Shown here: positions 1 to 7,940 of the stretch, one piece after another
Layout of the letters: each line of letters begins with the position of its first letter
How positions within the stretch are numbered: position 1 is the first letter of the stretch
Source of the DNA: Chloroflexota bacterium
GTDB taxonomy: Bacteria > Chloroflexota > Anaerolineae > Epilineales > SHYO01
Assembly: GCA_009692745.1 (NCBI GenBank)
Contig: SHYO01000009.1
Location: forward strand, 1 to 45,632
Length of the DNA stretch: 45,632 bases
Direction: 5' to 3'
Position numbers and translations under genes: made by a program
Notes under the pieces: generated by a model
Told to the model about the DNA's origin: nothing
The model's input: the letters and a program-made list of their open reading frames with translations, nothing else
Database searches by the model: none

Positions 1-121
1 CGATGGCTTGCTCAATCTCCCGAAAAGTGGCTTTCGGGTGCTGCAATCGCCATTCCACTACTCCAGCTAGCAGCTCCTCTCCCATCTCCTGCCACCCTGC
101 CCCTAAGGGTTTATCACTCAT
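1..121 (-). CDS. Transposase-like protein, N-terminal part, cut by window edge
   Basis: A minus-strand reading frame opens with ATG at 121-119 and runs off the left edge. Its first residues read MSDKPLGAGWQEMGEELLAG, followed by a helical, charged stretch (VEWRLQHPKATFREIEQAI). A GGAGGGG ribosome binding site lies 4 nt upstream of the ATG (126-132), so the start is well supported. The start resembles N-termini of transposases I associate with Chloroflexota (ISKra4-like), but that is recognition by eye only. Whether the gene is intact cannot be seen. The plus-strand frame over the same bases is a shadow. Confidence 0.5.
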   Translation of the reverse strand, partial: MSDKPLGAGWQEMGEELLAGVVEWRLQHPKATFREIEQAI

Positions 122-249
122 CTGTCCCCTCCTCAGCTTCTGTTTCCCTTCATTCTACCCCCCCTTCCTTGCCCTCGCCAATCTCGCAAAACTTTGACGC
201 CCACCCCCTTGCCAACCTTGCCAACTTGCCAAATTTTATATCAACTCTG

Positions 250-279
250 TTGTACACGCTAGTTTAATTGTGTTAGAAT
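250..279 (+). promoter_or_regulatory. Sigma-70-type promoter for the LysM-glycosidase gene
   Basis: TTGTAC (250-255), an 18-bp spacer and TAGAAT (274-279) preceded by TGT, an extended -10. The start point would be near 286, which rules out an ATG at 278 as the translation start. Confidence 0.5.
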
Positions 280-322
280 GTGCCTCACTGATCCTAGATT
301 TATGCTCGGAGAACGGATAGAT

Positions 323-1654
323 ATGGCGACCGGCACACGACAAATATGTGTTGATCTGCGTGCAGATTTGGCAGACCGCCTGGAGCGAAAAGCAGCGGCA
401 GAAGGAAAGACGTTAGCTAGTGTCTTTGGAGATGCAGCTACTTCTTATGTGGGTGATTTTGGTGTGCCTCAGGGGGCAGCACAGTATATAGTGCAGCCTG
501 GCGATACCATCAGCGGTATTGCCTTCCGCTACTACGGAGATTATAGTAAATGGCGCATTATTGCGGATTATAATCACATCAGCAATCCCAACCTGATTAA
601 CGTAGGACAGGTTTTATTAATTCCCGACACCAGCCAGGGGCCGATCACGCCCACCGAGCCTTTGCCGGCGGGGGAATCACCCTTCCTCTACGGCTTTCAC
701 GATCTCGGCGGGGAAAATATTATGCTGCAAGCCGGAGTGCCTGGCTGGGTGCTCCATACCACAAAGGTTAATGAGGGGGCCCGTGATTTTGCGCCACAGG
801 TGGATCACGGTCTAGGAGTGATGGTGCGGCTGAATAACGGATATTCGGATGATGACCCGAGTTCCCGTGGTACGATCCCGTTCCAGACATCGTATGGCTC
901 CTTTGCTGCTAAGTGCGCCGATTGGGTCGGCCGGTCGCGGGGTTGCCACATTTGGATCGTCGGGAATGAGCCCAATATGGTCGCTGAACGGCCAGGCTAC
1001 AATACACCCGTAGAGCAGGTTATCACCCCCGATAGATATGCCGATTGCTACCGCCAGGTACGGGTTGCTATCCGCGGCCTGAATGGCCATGACAAGGATC
1101 AGGTCATCGTAGCTGCGACAGCTCCCTGGAACGATCAAACCCGGTACCCGGCTAACCCCAGCGGCTACTGGGTTCAATATTTTGCAGATATTCTCAACCT
1201 TTTGGGTAATACCTGCGACGGTATAGCCATCCATACCTATACTCACGGCATCCGTCAGACATCGGCCGGTGTAGATATGCTTATCCAGGATGAAACCCAA
1301 CCCTGGCCCCAATTTGCCGGAGCACATTTTAACTTCCGGACCTACCGGGATTTTATGGCTGTTATTCCGTCCGGGTTGCGGAATCGACCAGTCTATATCA
1401 CCGAAACAGATCAGGATCGGGATCCGAACAATCCCCAGAAGACCTGGGATACCCGGAATGTTGGTTGGGTCCGGCAGGCTTACGACGAGATTAATTCCTG
1501 GAATTCAAACCCTCAAAATCAGAAGATTCGGGCTCTACTGCTATATCGCTGGACAAATGCCGATGCCTGGGGATTGGGGGATAATAGTAAGCCCGGCGTA
1601 TTGGATGATTTTCGCCAGGCTCTAACCTCCCGCTACCGCTGGCGTGACCAATAA
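323..1654 (+). CDS. RHH-like + LysM + clan-A glycosidase-like fusion protein
   Basis: 443 residues from the ATG at 323, which has GGAGA at 308-312; upstream ATGs at 278 and 302 are less likely. Residues 5-42 look like a ribbon-helix-helix (CopG/Arc) segment. Residues 54-101 are a LysM motif (starting YIVQPGDTISGIAFRYYG). From about 120 a TIM-barrel domain carries a GNEPN motif (Glu216, candidate acid/base) and YITETDQ (Glu361, candidate nucleophile), the pattern of clan GH-A glycosidases. No signal peptide is visible although LysM domains normally bind peptidoglycan or chitin outside the membrane. It is monocistronic and converges on the sigma factor gene. The domain combination is unusual and the substrate cannot be inferred; the catalytic assignment rests on the two motifs. 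Confidence 0.75.
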   Translation: MATGTRQICVDLRADLADRLERKAAAEGKTLASVFGDAATSYVGDFGVPQGAAQYIVQPGDTISGIAFRYYGDYSKWRIIADYNHISNPNLINVGQVLLIPDTSQGPITPTEPLPAGESPFLYGFHDLGGENIMLQAGVPGWVLHTTKVNEGARDFAPQVDHGLGVMVRLNNGYSDDDPSSRGTIPFQTSYGSFAAKCADWVGRSRGCHIWIVGNEPNMVAERPGYNTPVEQVITPDRYADCYRQVRVAIRGLNGHDKDQVIVAATAPWNDQTRYPANPSGYWVQYFADILNLLGNTCDGIAIHTYTHGIRQTSAGVDMLIQDETQPWPQFAGAHFNFRTYRDFMAVIPSGLRNRPVYITETDQDRDPNNPQKTWDTRNVGWVRQAYDEINSWNSNPQNQKIRALLLYRWTNADAWGLGDNSKPGVLDDFRQALTSRYRWRDQ

Positions 1655-1658
1655 AAAA

Positions 1659-1691
1659 GGTCCCGAATTCCAGCTATGCAGAATCGGGACC
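1659..1691. terminator. Bidirectional intrinsic terminator
   Basis: GGTCCCGA (1659-1666) pairs with TCGGGACC (1684-1691). An A-run lies before it (1653-1658) and a T/C-rich stretch after it, so it can serve both the glycosidase gene and the convergent sigma factor gene. Confidence 0.75.
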
Positions 1692-1704
1692 CCTTCCTTG
1701 AATT

Positions 1705-2883
1705 TTAACCTAAATAATCGCGCAGGGGCTCGCGGCGGGTGGGGTGACGCAGCTTACTAAGGGCTTTGGCTTCGATTTGACGGATACGTTCCCGTGTGAC
1801 ACCAAATTTGCGTCCCACCTCTTCCAGCGTGTGCATCCGGCCATCCCGCAGTCCAAACCGTAGCGCTAATACCCGTCCTTCTCTAGCGGTCAGGGTATCC
1901 ATCGCCATCTCGATCTGGTCTCGCAGCAGATTTAGCGCCGCCAATTCTGCCGGGGGACGCTCGGCATCATCTTCGATGAATTCTCCCAGGCTATTCTCAT
2001 GCTCCTCTCCCACCGGCATTTCCAGGGAAAGGGGACGTTGGGCAACTTTGCGAATCCGCTCTACGCGTTTGGCCGTGGTTTCCAACTCTACTGCTAGCTC
2101 TTCGGAAGAGGGATCTCTGCCCAAATCCTGAGCCATTTGATAGGATAACCGCGTCAACTTGTTAATATGTTCACACATATGTACAGGTAGGCGAATAGTG
2201 CGTCCATGGTCGGCAATGGCCCGCGTGATTGCCTGCCGCACCCACCATGTGGCATAGGTACTAAATTTGAATCCCCGGTGGTAATCGAACTTCTCCACTG
2301 CGCGAATTAAGCCAATATTCCCTTCCTGAATCAGGTCGAGAAAACCGACCCCATGCCCCAGATATTTTTTAGCAATACTGACGACTAACCGGAAATTGGC
2401 CCTGATCAGATGATCACGCGCCGATCTGCCATCCTGGATCTCTTGCAAACGGACGCGGTCGGCGGGATCCTGCCATTCTTTGGATATTCGATCCTTTCCC
2501 CGGCCCGATGGTCCCTGACGGATCAACAAAGTCTCAGCTTCCAGGCCGCGCTCAATGCGCCGGCAAAGGTCAACCTCCTGTGCTCTGGTTAACAAAGAGA
2601 TACGACTGATCTCTTTTAGATAGAGATCCAGTACATCACTTTCTGAGAAGTCTTCGGTTTCTTGGCCCATGGCAAAGAATTCGCTGGAACTATCCTCTTC
2701 TAGATGGCGTTCTAAGATTCCAGCGGAGAGTTGGTTAAAGTCCAGCACATCATCTTGGGGAGCTTCTTCGATTTCGGGGGTTAATTGCAGAGATGCAAGA
2801 TTGGATTTAGACCTTCGTCGTGGGCGATCTTTGCGGACAGGGTGAGGTACTGGTTTCCTGGAATCCTCAAAGTCACTTAACAC
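1705..2883 (-). CDS. sigA: Primary RNA polymerase sigma factor (RpoD/SigA family)
   Basis: The protein has region 1.2 ([17 protein letters not shown]), region 2 with the -10 recognition helix ([20 protein letters not shown]), region 3 and region 4.2 ([20 protein letters not shown]). Region 1.1 is absent, replaced by a short acidic/basic N-terminus. About 35 poorly conserved residues separate regions 1.2 and 2.1. It directs core RNA polymerase to housekeeping promoters. I prefer a GTG start at 2883 because GGAGGAG lies just upstream; a TTG at 2925 is in frame but lacks a good site. A promoter at 3037-3065 gives a leader of over 100 nt. Chloroflexota often have several such factors, so calling it the only housekeeping sigma is not secure. 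Confidence 0.92.
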   Translation of the reverse strand: MLSDFEDSRKPVPHPVRKDRPRRRSKSNLASLQLTPEIEEAPQDDVLDFNQLSAGILERHLEEDSSSEFFAMGQETEDFSESDVLDLYLKEISRISLLTRAQEVDLCRRIERGLEAETLLIRQGPSGRGKDRISKEWQDPADRVRLQEIQDGRSARDHLIRANFRLVVSIAKKYLGHGVGFLDLIQEGNIGLIRAVEKFDYHRGFKFSTYATWWVRQAITRAIADHGRTIRLPVHMCEHINKLTRLSYQMAQDLGRDPSSEELAVELETTAKRVERIRKVAQRPLSLEMPVGEEHENSLGEFIEDDAERPPAELAALNLLRDQIEMAMDTLTAREGRVLALRFGLRDGRMHTLEEVGRKFGVTRERIRQIEAKALSKLRHPTRREPLRDYLG

Positions 2884-3036
2884 TGAGGGCTCTCCTCCAT
2901 TGGCACCGGCCAGGTGGCAGTGCAATTGTAACAGTGCTGCAACAATTCCTCCCCCGTCCGACGATCTGGCTTAACGACAGGTTGCATAACGGCAAAATGA
3001 GGAGCGAGAGAGGTTATTTATTAATCTCTAATGATT

Positions 3037-3065
3037 AGTATATCACATGCTTTACTGTTTGGCAA
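3037..3065 (-). promoter_or_regulatory. Promoter of the sigma factor gene
   Basis: Read on the minus strand: TTGCCA (3065-3060), a 17-bp spacer, TATACT (3042-3037). It points at the sigma factor gene. Confidence 0.7.
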
Positions 3066-3135
3066 GGATTTTCGCTTGATATTTTTGTGAGAACCAGGTA
3101 TAAATGTAACGATTTTTATCTGCTTGTTTGATTGT

Positions 3136-3164
3136 TTGCGACAGGCAGGCAATTATGATACACT
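3136..3164 (+). promoter_or_regulatory. Promoter of the secreted Ig-like protein gene
   Basis: TTGCGA (3136-3141), 17 bp, TACACT (3159-3164) with TGA before it (extended -10). The predicted start near 3171 supports translation from the ATG at 3211. Confidence 0.6.
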
Positions 3165-3210
3165 AATTCCAATTTTGTCCGAAAATGACCATCTAGTAAG
3201 GGATTGGTTA

Positions 3211-3996
3211 ATGCTAAGAATCTCAAAATTAACGATAAGTGTCGTTCTTGTAACGCTCATACTAGGCAGCCAGTTCAATCCTCTGACCAAGACTGAGGCT
3301 GCTCCTGTAGCCCAGTCTTGCGTGAGTGTAGGAGTTACATCGCCACGGAATAATGCTATTTTACGAGGCACGGTAGAAATTAATGGGAGTGCGAATATAG
3401 CCGATTTCAACTTTTACAAAGTGGAATTCCTGCCTGCCAATAATCCTACCCAATGGGTTGCGGTTTCGACGACATATAACCAGCCAGTGACCAACGGCCG
3501 CTTGGACTCCTGGACGACAACCCGGGTACCGGATGGTCCGTATAGCCTCAGACTGGTAGTGGTCGATAAGAGAGCCCAGGAGGTCTGCAATACAGTGATC
3601 ACCGGCTTAGTTATAGCTAATACCCAACCCACAGCCACGGTCACACCCACGGAGGTGTCCCAGACGCCTACGCCGCGCCCTCCTACGCCTACGGTCGGGG
3701 TGCAGCAACCCCAGGTGGTTGAACCGACATTTACCGCGATCATTGGTGCCTCCAGCGGTATTACGAATCCAACGGCTGCCGGGGGAGGAAGCTCGCTGCA
3801 GCCTACGCCTACGCGGGTATTAATTGGTGACGCTGCGGCACGCCAACGTAACATTCTCCAGAACCCGGCTGCCTTATTAGATATCCGGCTAGATATGGAA
3901 GGATTGGGGCGGGCCTTTGTGCTGGGAGCTGGGGCGACCTCGGCGGTGTTTATGCTGCTCGGTATACTTGCTATAGTCCGCCGGTTACTGAGCTAG
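3211..3996 (+). CDS. Secreted, membrane-anchored protein with Ig-like domain and Pro-Thr linker
   Basis: 261 residues from ATG 3211. The N-terminus is a signal peptide (hydrophobic ISVVLVTLILG). Residues about 38-125 form a beta-rich Ig-like module (TSPRNNAILRGTVEINGSA ... VPDGPYSLRLVVVDK) of the kind found in bacterial surface proteins. It is followed by a Thr/Pro-rich linker (about 130-215) and a C-terminal transmembrane helix (ATSAVFMLLGILAIV) with an RR anchor. The protein is probably held on the outer face of the membrane. It ends 6 nt before pth, so the two may be cotranscribed. The specific function is unknown. Confidence 0.7.
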   Translation: MLRISKLTISVVLVTLILGSQFNPLTKTEAAPVAQSCVSVGVTSPRNNAILRGTVEINGSANIADFNFYKVEFLPANNPTQWVAVSTTYNQPVTNGRLDSWTTTRVPDGPYSLRLVVVDKRAQEVCNTVITGLVIANTQPTATVTPTEVSQTPTPRPPTPTVGVQQPQVVEPTFTAIIGASSGITNPTAAGGGSSLQPTPTRVLIGDAAARQRNILQNPAALLDIRLDMEGLGRAFVLGAGATSAVFMLLGILAIVRRLLS

Positions 3997-4002
3997 ACGA
4001 AG

Positions 4003-4605
4003 ATGGCGCACGGACCACTTCTGATCGCTGGGCTCGGAAATCCTGGCCCCGAGTACGCTTTCACGCACCATAATGCCGGTTGGATGCTGATAGATCGTTT
4101 TGCTGCTGCCCAAGGGATTTCGCTGGATCGCGTGATGTTTAAGGGTAGAATGGGATCAGGTACGGTTGCGGGCAAAAAAGTCTACCTGGTAAAGCCTTTA
4201 ACCTATATGAATGCCAGTGGCCAGTCAGTGATCCCGCTATTGCATTATTACAAGATCCCCCTGGAGAATCTCCTCGTTTGCTATGATGAGATGGACCTGC
4301 CCTTAGGTACAATTCGCCTGCGAGCTGATGGGGGGGCGGGTGGTCAAAAAGGGATGATATCCATCATCCAGGCTGCAAGCAGTAAGGAAATTCCCCGATT
4401 GCGCCTGGGGATAGGTCGCCCCCCTGCGGGTTGGGATCCGGTGGATTATTTGCTGAGTCCCTTCACCCGGGATGAACTTCCCGTTGTGAAGTACATGCTG
4501 GATGGCGCCCTTCCGGCTGTCGAGCTCTTCATCAGTGAAGGAATTCAGGCTGCCATGAATCGTTTTAATACTGGCAATGCTCCGAATATTGCGGAAATCA
4601 AGTAA
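4003..4605 (+). CDS. pth: Peptidyl-tRNA hydrolase
   Basis: 200 residues, the usual bacterial Pth length. It releases peptides from peptidyl-tRNA dropped by stalled ribosomes. Visible signatures are GLGNPGPEY (substrate Asn13), THHNAG with catalytic His23, KPLTYMNASGQSV, and YDEMDLPLG with the conserved Asp. The C-terminal part (GGAGGQKGMISII ... RLRLGIGRP) is standard. The ATG at 4003 follows the upstream gene by 6 nt. No frameshift is seen. Confidence 0.95.
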   Translation: MAHGPLLIAGLGNPGPEYAFTHHNAGWMLIDRFAAAQGISLDRVMFKGRMGSGTVAGKKVYLVKPLTYMNASGQSVIPLLHYYKIPLENLLVCYDEMDLPLGTIRLRADGGAGGQKGMISIIQAASSKEIPRLRLGIGRPPAGWDPVDYLLSPFTRDELPVVKYMLDGALPAVELFISEGIQAAMNRFNTGNAPNIAEIK

Positions 4606-4626
4606 TATTGGCATGGCATACTCGTT

Positions 4627-5415
4627 ATGGAAGTAAGCACATGTTTAAGATTTCTTAGGAGTTACTGTTTGCCATCCTTTATTTTATCCGTTCCTGGTAG
4701 GATCAGGGTGTCTAGACCGAGGCGTTCCGGCATCCTGGAGTTTTCCATCCTGACGAGAAAGCGGGCTAAATCCGCAAACCGTACGACCCAGAAATCGGCC
4801 CTCTGTGGTGGCGTTGCCGGGCGCTGGTTGGGCCGATGGATGCGGCTCGCCTTTATCGTATTTGCTCTGCTAGGAGTCTATCTGGCATTTCTATGTTTTC
4901 AGATCTATTCGGTGTCCAAAGTCGATGAACAGCGGAATGTCGATGCTATCGTGGTTATGGGTGCTGCCCAATACAACGGTACGCCCTCCCCTGTCTTGCG
5001 GGCCAGGTTGGATCACGCACTGGATCTCTACCGCCAACATATGGCTTCGCTGGTAGTTGTTACCGGTGGAAAGCAGGAAGGTGACCGTTTTTCCGAGGCT
5101 GAGTCGGCGCGCAATTACCTGGTCTTACGCGGCGTGCCGCCCAATCGTATTTTGCAAGAAGATGAAGGTCGCAATTCCTTAGAAAGCATTTCTGCAGCGA
5201 GCAGTATGCTGCTAAACCGTGGGTATAGAAATGTGCTGATGGTGAGTGATCCTTTCCATATGCTCCGCGTGATGCAGATTGCGCGAGATTACGGGTTAGA
5301 GCCCTATTCCTCTCCTACCCGTACCAGCCCCATCTCCCGTAACCCGGACCTGGAATTCCGATATGTGCTCCGCGAAGCTTTAACCTATACCGCTTACAAG
5401 CTCACCGGCGTCTGA
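4627..5415 (+). CDS. DUF218 (YdcF/SanA-like) membrane protein
   Basis: One transmembrane helix (about 72-95, MRLAFIVFALLGVYLAFLCF) precedes a DUF218 domain with DAIVVMGAAQYNGTPSPVL, VVTGGKQEGD, SEAESARNYL and VSDPFHMLR. The family includes SanA and ElyC, linked to cell-envelope integrity; the biochemical activity is not settled. The first 70 residues are basic and poorly conserved, and no clear ribosome binding site precedes 4627, so an internal ATG at 4840, just before the helix, is a real alternative. It follows pth by 21 nt and probably belongs to the same transcript. Confidence 0.75.
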   Translation: MEVSTCLRFLRSYCLPSFILSVPGRIRVSRPRRSGILEFSILTRKRAKSANRTTQKSALCGGVAGRWLGRWMRLAFIVFALLGVYLAFLCFQIYSVSKVDEQRNVDAIVVMGAAQYNGTPSPVLRARLDHALDLYRQHMASLVVVTGGKQEGDRFSEAESARNYLVLRGVPPNRILQEDEGRNSLESISAASSMLLNRGYRNVLMVSDPFHMLRVMQIARDYGLEPYSSPTRTSPISRNPDLEFRYVLREALTYTAYKLTGV

Positions 5416-5472
5416 ATTGCCGCGAATGCGGTGTTTACCGGGCATGTCATCCTCGCTGTTCCCCTGTTTCCC

Positions 5473-5481
5473 TGCTATAAT
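5473..5481 (+). promoter_or_regulatory. Extended -10 element for hemW, apparently leaderless
   Basis: TGCTATAAT (5473-5481) is a perfect extended -10. Only 7 nt separate it from the ATG at 5489, so transcription should begin at or next to the start codon. No Shine-Dalgarno sequence is present. Confidence 0.6.
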
Positions 5482-5488
5482 TTATCAA

Positions 5489-6664
5489 ATGAGTCAAAGC
5501 ATTTATCTACACATCCCGTTTTGCAGACGGCGATGCACCTACTGTGATTTCACTCTTTACCCAGGGCTACTGGCGTTGCGCCCGGATTTTATCCAAGCTC
5601 TGGCGCGGGAGATATATCTGGCCAGGGAAGAAATTACCGGCCCTGTTGAGACCATCTTCTTCGGCGGTGGCACACCTTCCCTGCTCTCTTTGGCAGATTG
5701 GCAGTTGATTTTAGGTACTCTGCTGGGGCATTTTGATCTGGTTCTTGGTGCGGAAGTGACCGCCGAGGCCAATCCTGAAAACCTATCTCTGGATTACCTG
5801 CTTCAACTGCATGCCTTTGGCATTAACCGTCTGAGCATGGGTGTGCAGACCTTCGATGACCATTTGCTGCATCTCCTGGGTCGAGGGCATACTGCTACGC
5901 AAGCCATGGAAGCTTTTGCGCGTGCTCGCCAATCAGGTTTTGAAAATCTCAATCTCGATCTGATCTACGGCCTGCCGGGTCAAACTCTGGCTATGTGGCA
6001 ATTGGACCTGGAAATAGCTCTGGATCTGCAACCCGAACACATCTCGGCTTACGGCCTGCAAGTTGAGTTACACACCCCCCTGGAAGTCATGGTGCGGCGT
6101 GGTCGGGTGCCTGCACCTCTGCCGGATTTGGCCGCCGATATGTACGACTACACTTGTGAGCGTCTGGCCCAAGCGGGTTACCAACATTATGAGATCTCAA
6201 ATTGGGCGAAACCCGGGTATGAGAGCCGTCACAATCTCACCTATTGGCGCAATCAGCCTTATGTTGGATTAGGGCCAGGGGCGCATGGATATGACGACCA
6301 TAATCGGCGCTACAAAATAGAAACCCGTCTGCGCCCGTATCTGGCTAGTGTCCAGGAGAACAGGCGCCCCTTGGCAGAGGTTGAAACCTTGGATCTGAAA
6401 ACCCGAGTGGCTGAAACGGCATTTCTGGGGCTGCGTCTTCTGCAGGAAGGGGTGGATCTTACCGGTTTTGAAAATCGATTTGGTCTGGATTTTACGGTGG
6501 TCTACGCCGAGGTCTTACCCCGCTTACAGGAGCGAGGGTTGATCGAGCTGGTGAGAACATCTGGGGCCTGGCGGGTGCGGCTGACGCAGCGAGCCTACCT
6601 GGTGAGTAACCCAGTTATGGCCGAGTTTCTGGAACCGGCTCTTCTCGTTCCCTCGCATTCCTGA
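5489..6664 (+). CDS. hemW: HemW-like radical SAM heme chaperone
   Basis: 391 residues from ATG 5489. The radical SAM cluster motif CRRRCTYC (CX3CX2C) sits at the N-terminus after SIYLHIPF. Further signatures are FFGGGTPSLL, EANPE, GINRLSMGVQTF, DLIYGLPGQT and YEISNWAKPG, then a HemW C-terminal domain. HemW proteins were long annotated as oxygen-independent coproporphyrinogen oxidase (HemN), but the CX3CX2C form and length of about 380 fit the heme chaperone better. The open frame extends upstream to 5417, but the TATAAT box lies inside that extension and conserved sequence begins at residue 2 of the shorter form. Confidence 0.9.
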   Translation: MSQSIYLHIPFCRRRCTYCDFTLYPGLLALRPDFIQALAREIYLAREEITGPVETIFFGGGTPSLLSLADWQLILGTLLGHFDLVLGAEVTAEANPENLSLDYLLQLHAFGINRLSMGVQTFDDHLLHLLGRGHTATQAMEAFARARQSGFENLNLDLIYGLPGQTLAMWQLDLEIALDLQPEHISAYGLQVELHTPLEVMVRRGRVPAPLPDLAADMYDYTCERLAQAGYQHYEISNWAKPGYESRHNLTYWRNQPYVGLGPGAHGYDDHNRRYKIETRLRPYLASVQENRRPLAEVETLDLKTRVAETAFLGLRLLQEGVDLTGFENRFGLDFTVVYAEVLPRLQERGLIELVRTSGAWRVRLTQRAYLVSNPVMAEFLEPALLVPSHS

Positions 6665-6696
6665 GCGGTTGGTTTGATCTACTCATGCGTGTGGCA

Positions 6697-7008
6697 TTAC
6701 TCTGGCATACTGTCTACTACGCGTTTCAGATGATTCCGGTAGACCTTGAATGCCTCTCGTCCCACTTCTGTTAGCAGGCAAATGGTCAACGGCACCTTAC
6801 CACGAAAAGTTTTCTCAATGTCTACATAACCTGCGGCTTCCAATTTGGCAAGATGAGTTGAAAGATTTCCCTTTGTCAAACCTGTCTCCCGCTGCAGGAA
6901 AAGGAAATCGGCGCTCTCCACTGTGTACAAGATAGTGACAATCACCAACCTGGATGGCTCATGCAACAGGCGATCAATCTCGGTTACATGCCTGAAATCC
7001 TTGGTCAT
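6697..7008 (-). CDS. Winged-helix transcriptional regulator (ArsR/MarR-like)
   Basis: 103 residues forming one winged helix-turn-helix domain: LLHEPSRLVIVTILYTV, a recognition region ETGLTKGNLSTHLAKLEAAGYV, and a wing with KTFRGKVPLTICLLTEVG. This is the HTH type of small stand-alone regulators that occur beside membrane proteins. The ATG at 7008 abuts the stop of the upstream membrane-protein gene (TAG then ATG), so the two are translationally coupled. The inverted repeat at 7646-7680 over the operon promoter is a natural candidate operator, implying autoregulation; that link is inferred. Confidence 0.8.
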   Translation of the reverse strand: MTKDFRHVTEIDRLLHEPSRLVIVTILYTVESADFLFLQRETGLTKGNLSTHLAKLEAAGYVDIEKTFRGKVPLTICLLTEVGREAFKVYRNHLKRVVDSMPE

Positions 7009-7635
7009 CTATTCCTGCTCCGATAGGGGGCGCGTCTGCTGGAAGTAACGGTACAAGGCGCCGCCCCCGCTAGTCGCCAGAACTATGCCCATACAAGCGA
7101 AGTAGGCAGCGCTACCCATAGGATCACCCACACCATGCAAAGATAGGATCGCGCCAATCAGCGTTGAAATTGCAGCCAGCAGGTAAAAACGAATCAAATT
7201 AACTTTGTTCCCCAGGTAGATTAGAAAGATTCCGACGAGGAGCCCCTGTAACGCCGGTAACCACAGGAGTGAAATTGGATAGGTAACGAACAATAAGGCT
7301 ACTAGAGCGGCCATAAAAGCCCCAATTACACCTGTGAGCCATCGACTGCTGCCGCTGTTCGGGCGCTGGTAGCTCACGTAACCCGTCCGGGGATAGATAA
7401 GCCGGTTTTTAACGCCTTTTACCAGCCGGTTGCCGATCCACATGCCCCCGATGACTACGACAGGAAATGCCAATGCTGAAACTGCTGCCAGGGGGGAGCC
7501 GGAAGGCACTATCCCTTGCAACCAGAAGGTGAGACCAATTAAGACGAGCAGAAACCCGGCAAAGATTTCACCAATTCCATCCTCGTACCAATATCGGTTG
7601 ACCCGCTGCACCATCTTGTCAATATCTGTGCTCAT
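7009..7635 (-). CDS. Six-helix membrane protein, operon partner of the regulator
   Basis: 208 residues with a short soluble N-terminus (STDIDKMVQRVNRYWYEDGI) and about six hydrophobic helices, including FAGFLLVLIGLTFWLQGIV, AFPVVVIGGMWIG, FMAALVALLFVTYPISLLW and LLVGIFLIYLG. No catalytic motif or substrate-binding signature is recognised. ATG at 7635 has AAGGAGAT just upstream. It is the first gene of a two-gene operon with the winged-helix regulator and has a perfect-consensus promoter. The arrangement recalls regulator plus membrane-protein sensor pairs, but no function can be assigned. Confidence 0.7.
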   Translation of the reverse strand: MSTDIDKMVQRVNRYWYEDGIGEIFAGFLLVLIGLTFWLQGIVPSGSPLAAVSALAFPVVVIGGMWIGNRLVKGVKNRLIYPRTGYVSYQRPNSGSSRWLTGVIGAFMAALVALLFVTYPISLLWLPALQGLLVGIFLIYLGNKVNLIRFYLLAAISTLIGAILSLHGVGDPMGSAAYFACMGIVLATSGGGALYRYFQQTRPLSEQE

Positions 7636-7645
7636 CGGTATCTCC

Positions 7646-7680
7646 TTATAAACTTGTTTGTAATGCAGACTAGTTTATAA
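7646..7680 (-). promoter_or_regulatory. Candidate operator: 12-bp inverted repeat over the start site
   Basis: TTATAAACTTGT (7646-7657) and ACTAGTTTATAA (7669-7680) are inverted copies with one mismatch in 12, separated by 11 bp. A third related half-site lies at 7683-7695 over the -10 box. The repeat spans the expected start site (about 7676) and reaches close to the ribosome binding site, a good position for repression. Confidence 0.6.
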
Positions 7681-7682
7681 TT

Positions 7683-7711
7683 ATTATAATACTAGATTTC
7701 TCCCTTGTCAA
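7683..7711 (-). promoter_or_regulatory. Perfect-consensus sigma-70 promoter
   Basis: On the minus strand: TTGACA (7711-7706), exactly 17 bp, TATAAT (7688-7683). It drives the membrane protein/regulator operon. The -35 hexamer lies inside the left arm of the inverted-repeat element at 7704-7859. Confidence 0.85.
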
Positions 7712-7859
7712 GATTCTGCTGGCGAATTCAAAATATCTGTTTTTGGAGCCGAAAACTTTCGAAAATCGGAGTGGAGAACGTCACCACTAAGCGTAACATC
7801 CGGCGAAATCCGGTGCCCTATCTACGGAAAACGGGATTCGCCAGCAAAGTCTTGTCAAG
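7704..7859. repeat. Inverted-repeat element, 156 bp (MITE-like)
   Basis: The outer 24 nt at 7704-7727 and 7836-7859 are inverted copies with three mismatches; both arms contain CTTGTCAAG and the GCTGGCGAAT/ATTCGCCAGC block. The interior has no ORF. No clear target-site duplication is visible, so mobility is unproven. Together with the promoter and operator it fills the 305-bp gap between genes. Confidence 0.5.
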
Positions 7860-7940
7860 GGGTTTTAGGTAAATTATCCAAGTAGAGAACAGGTTATAGG
7901 TAGGGGTTAGAGGAAATCCGGATACAAGTCCGATTTGAAA

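Noticed and set aside
3640-3720. Short Pro-Thr codon repeats resembling a repeat array
   Set aside because: They encode a low-complexity linker in a secreted protein; spacing is irregular and no CRISPR-like repeat/spacer structure exists here or elsewhere in the window.
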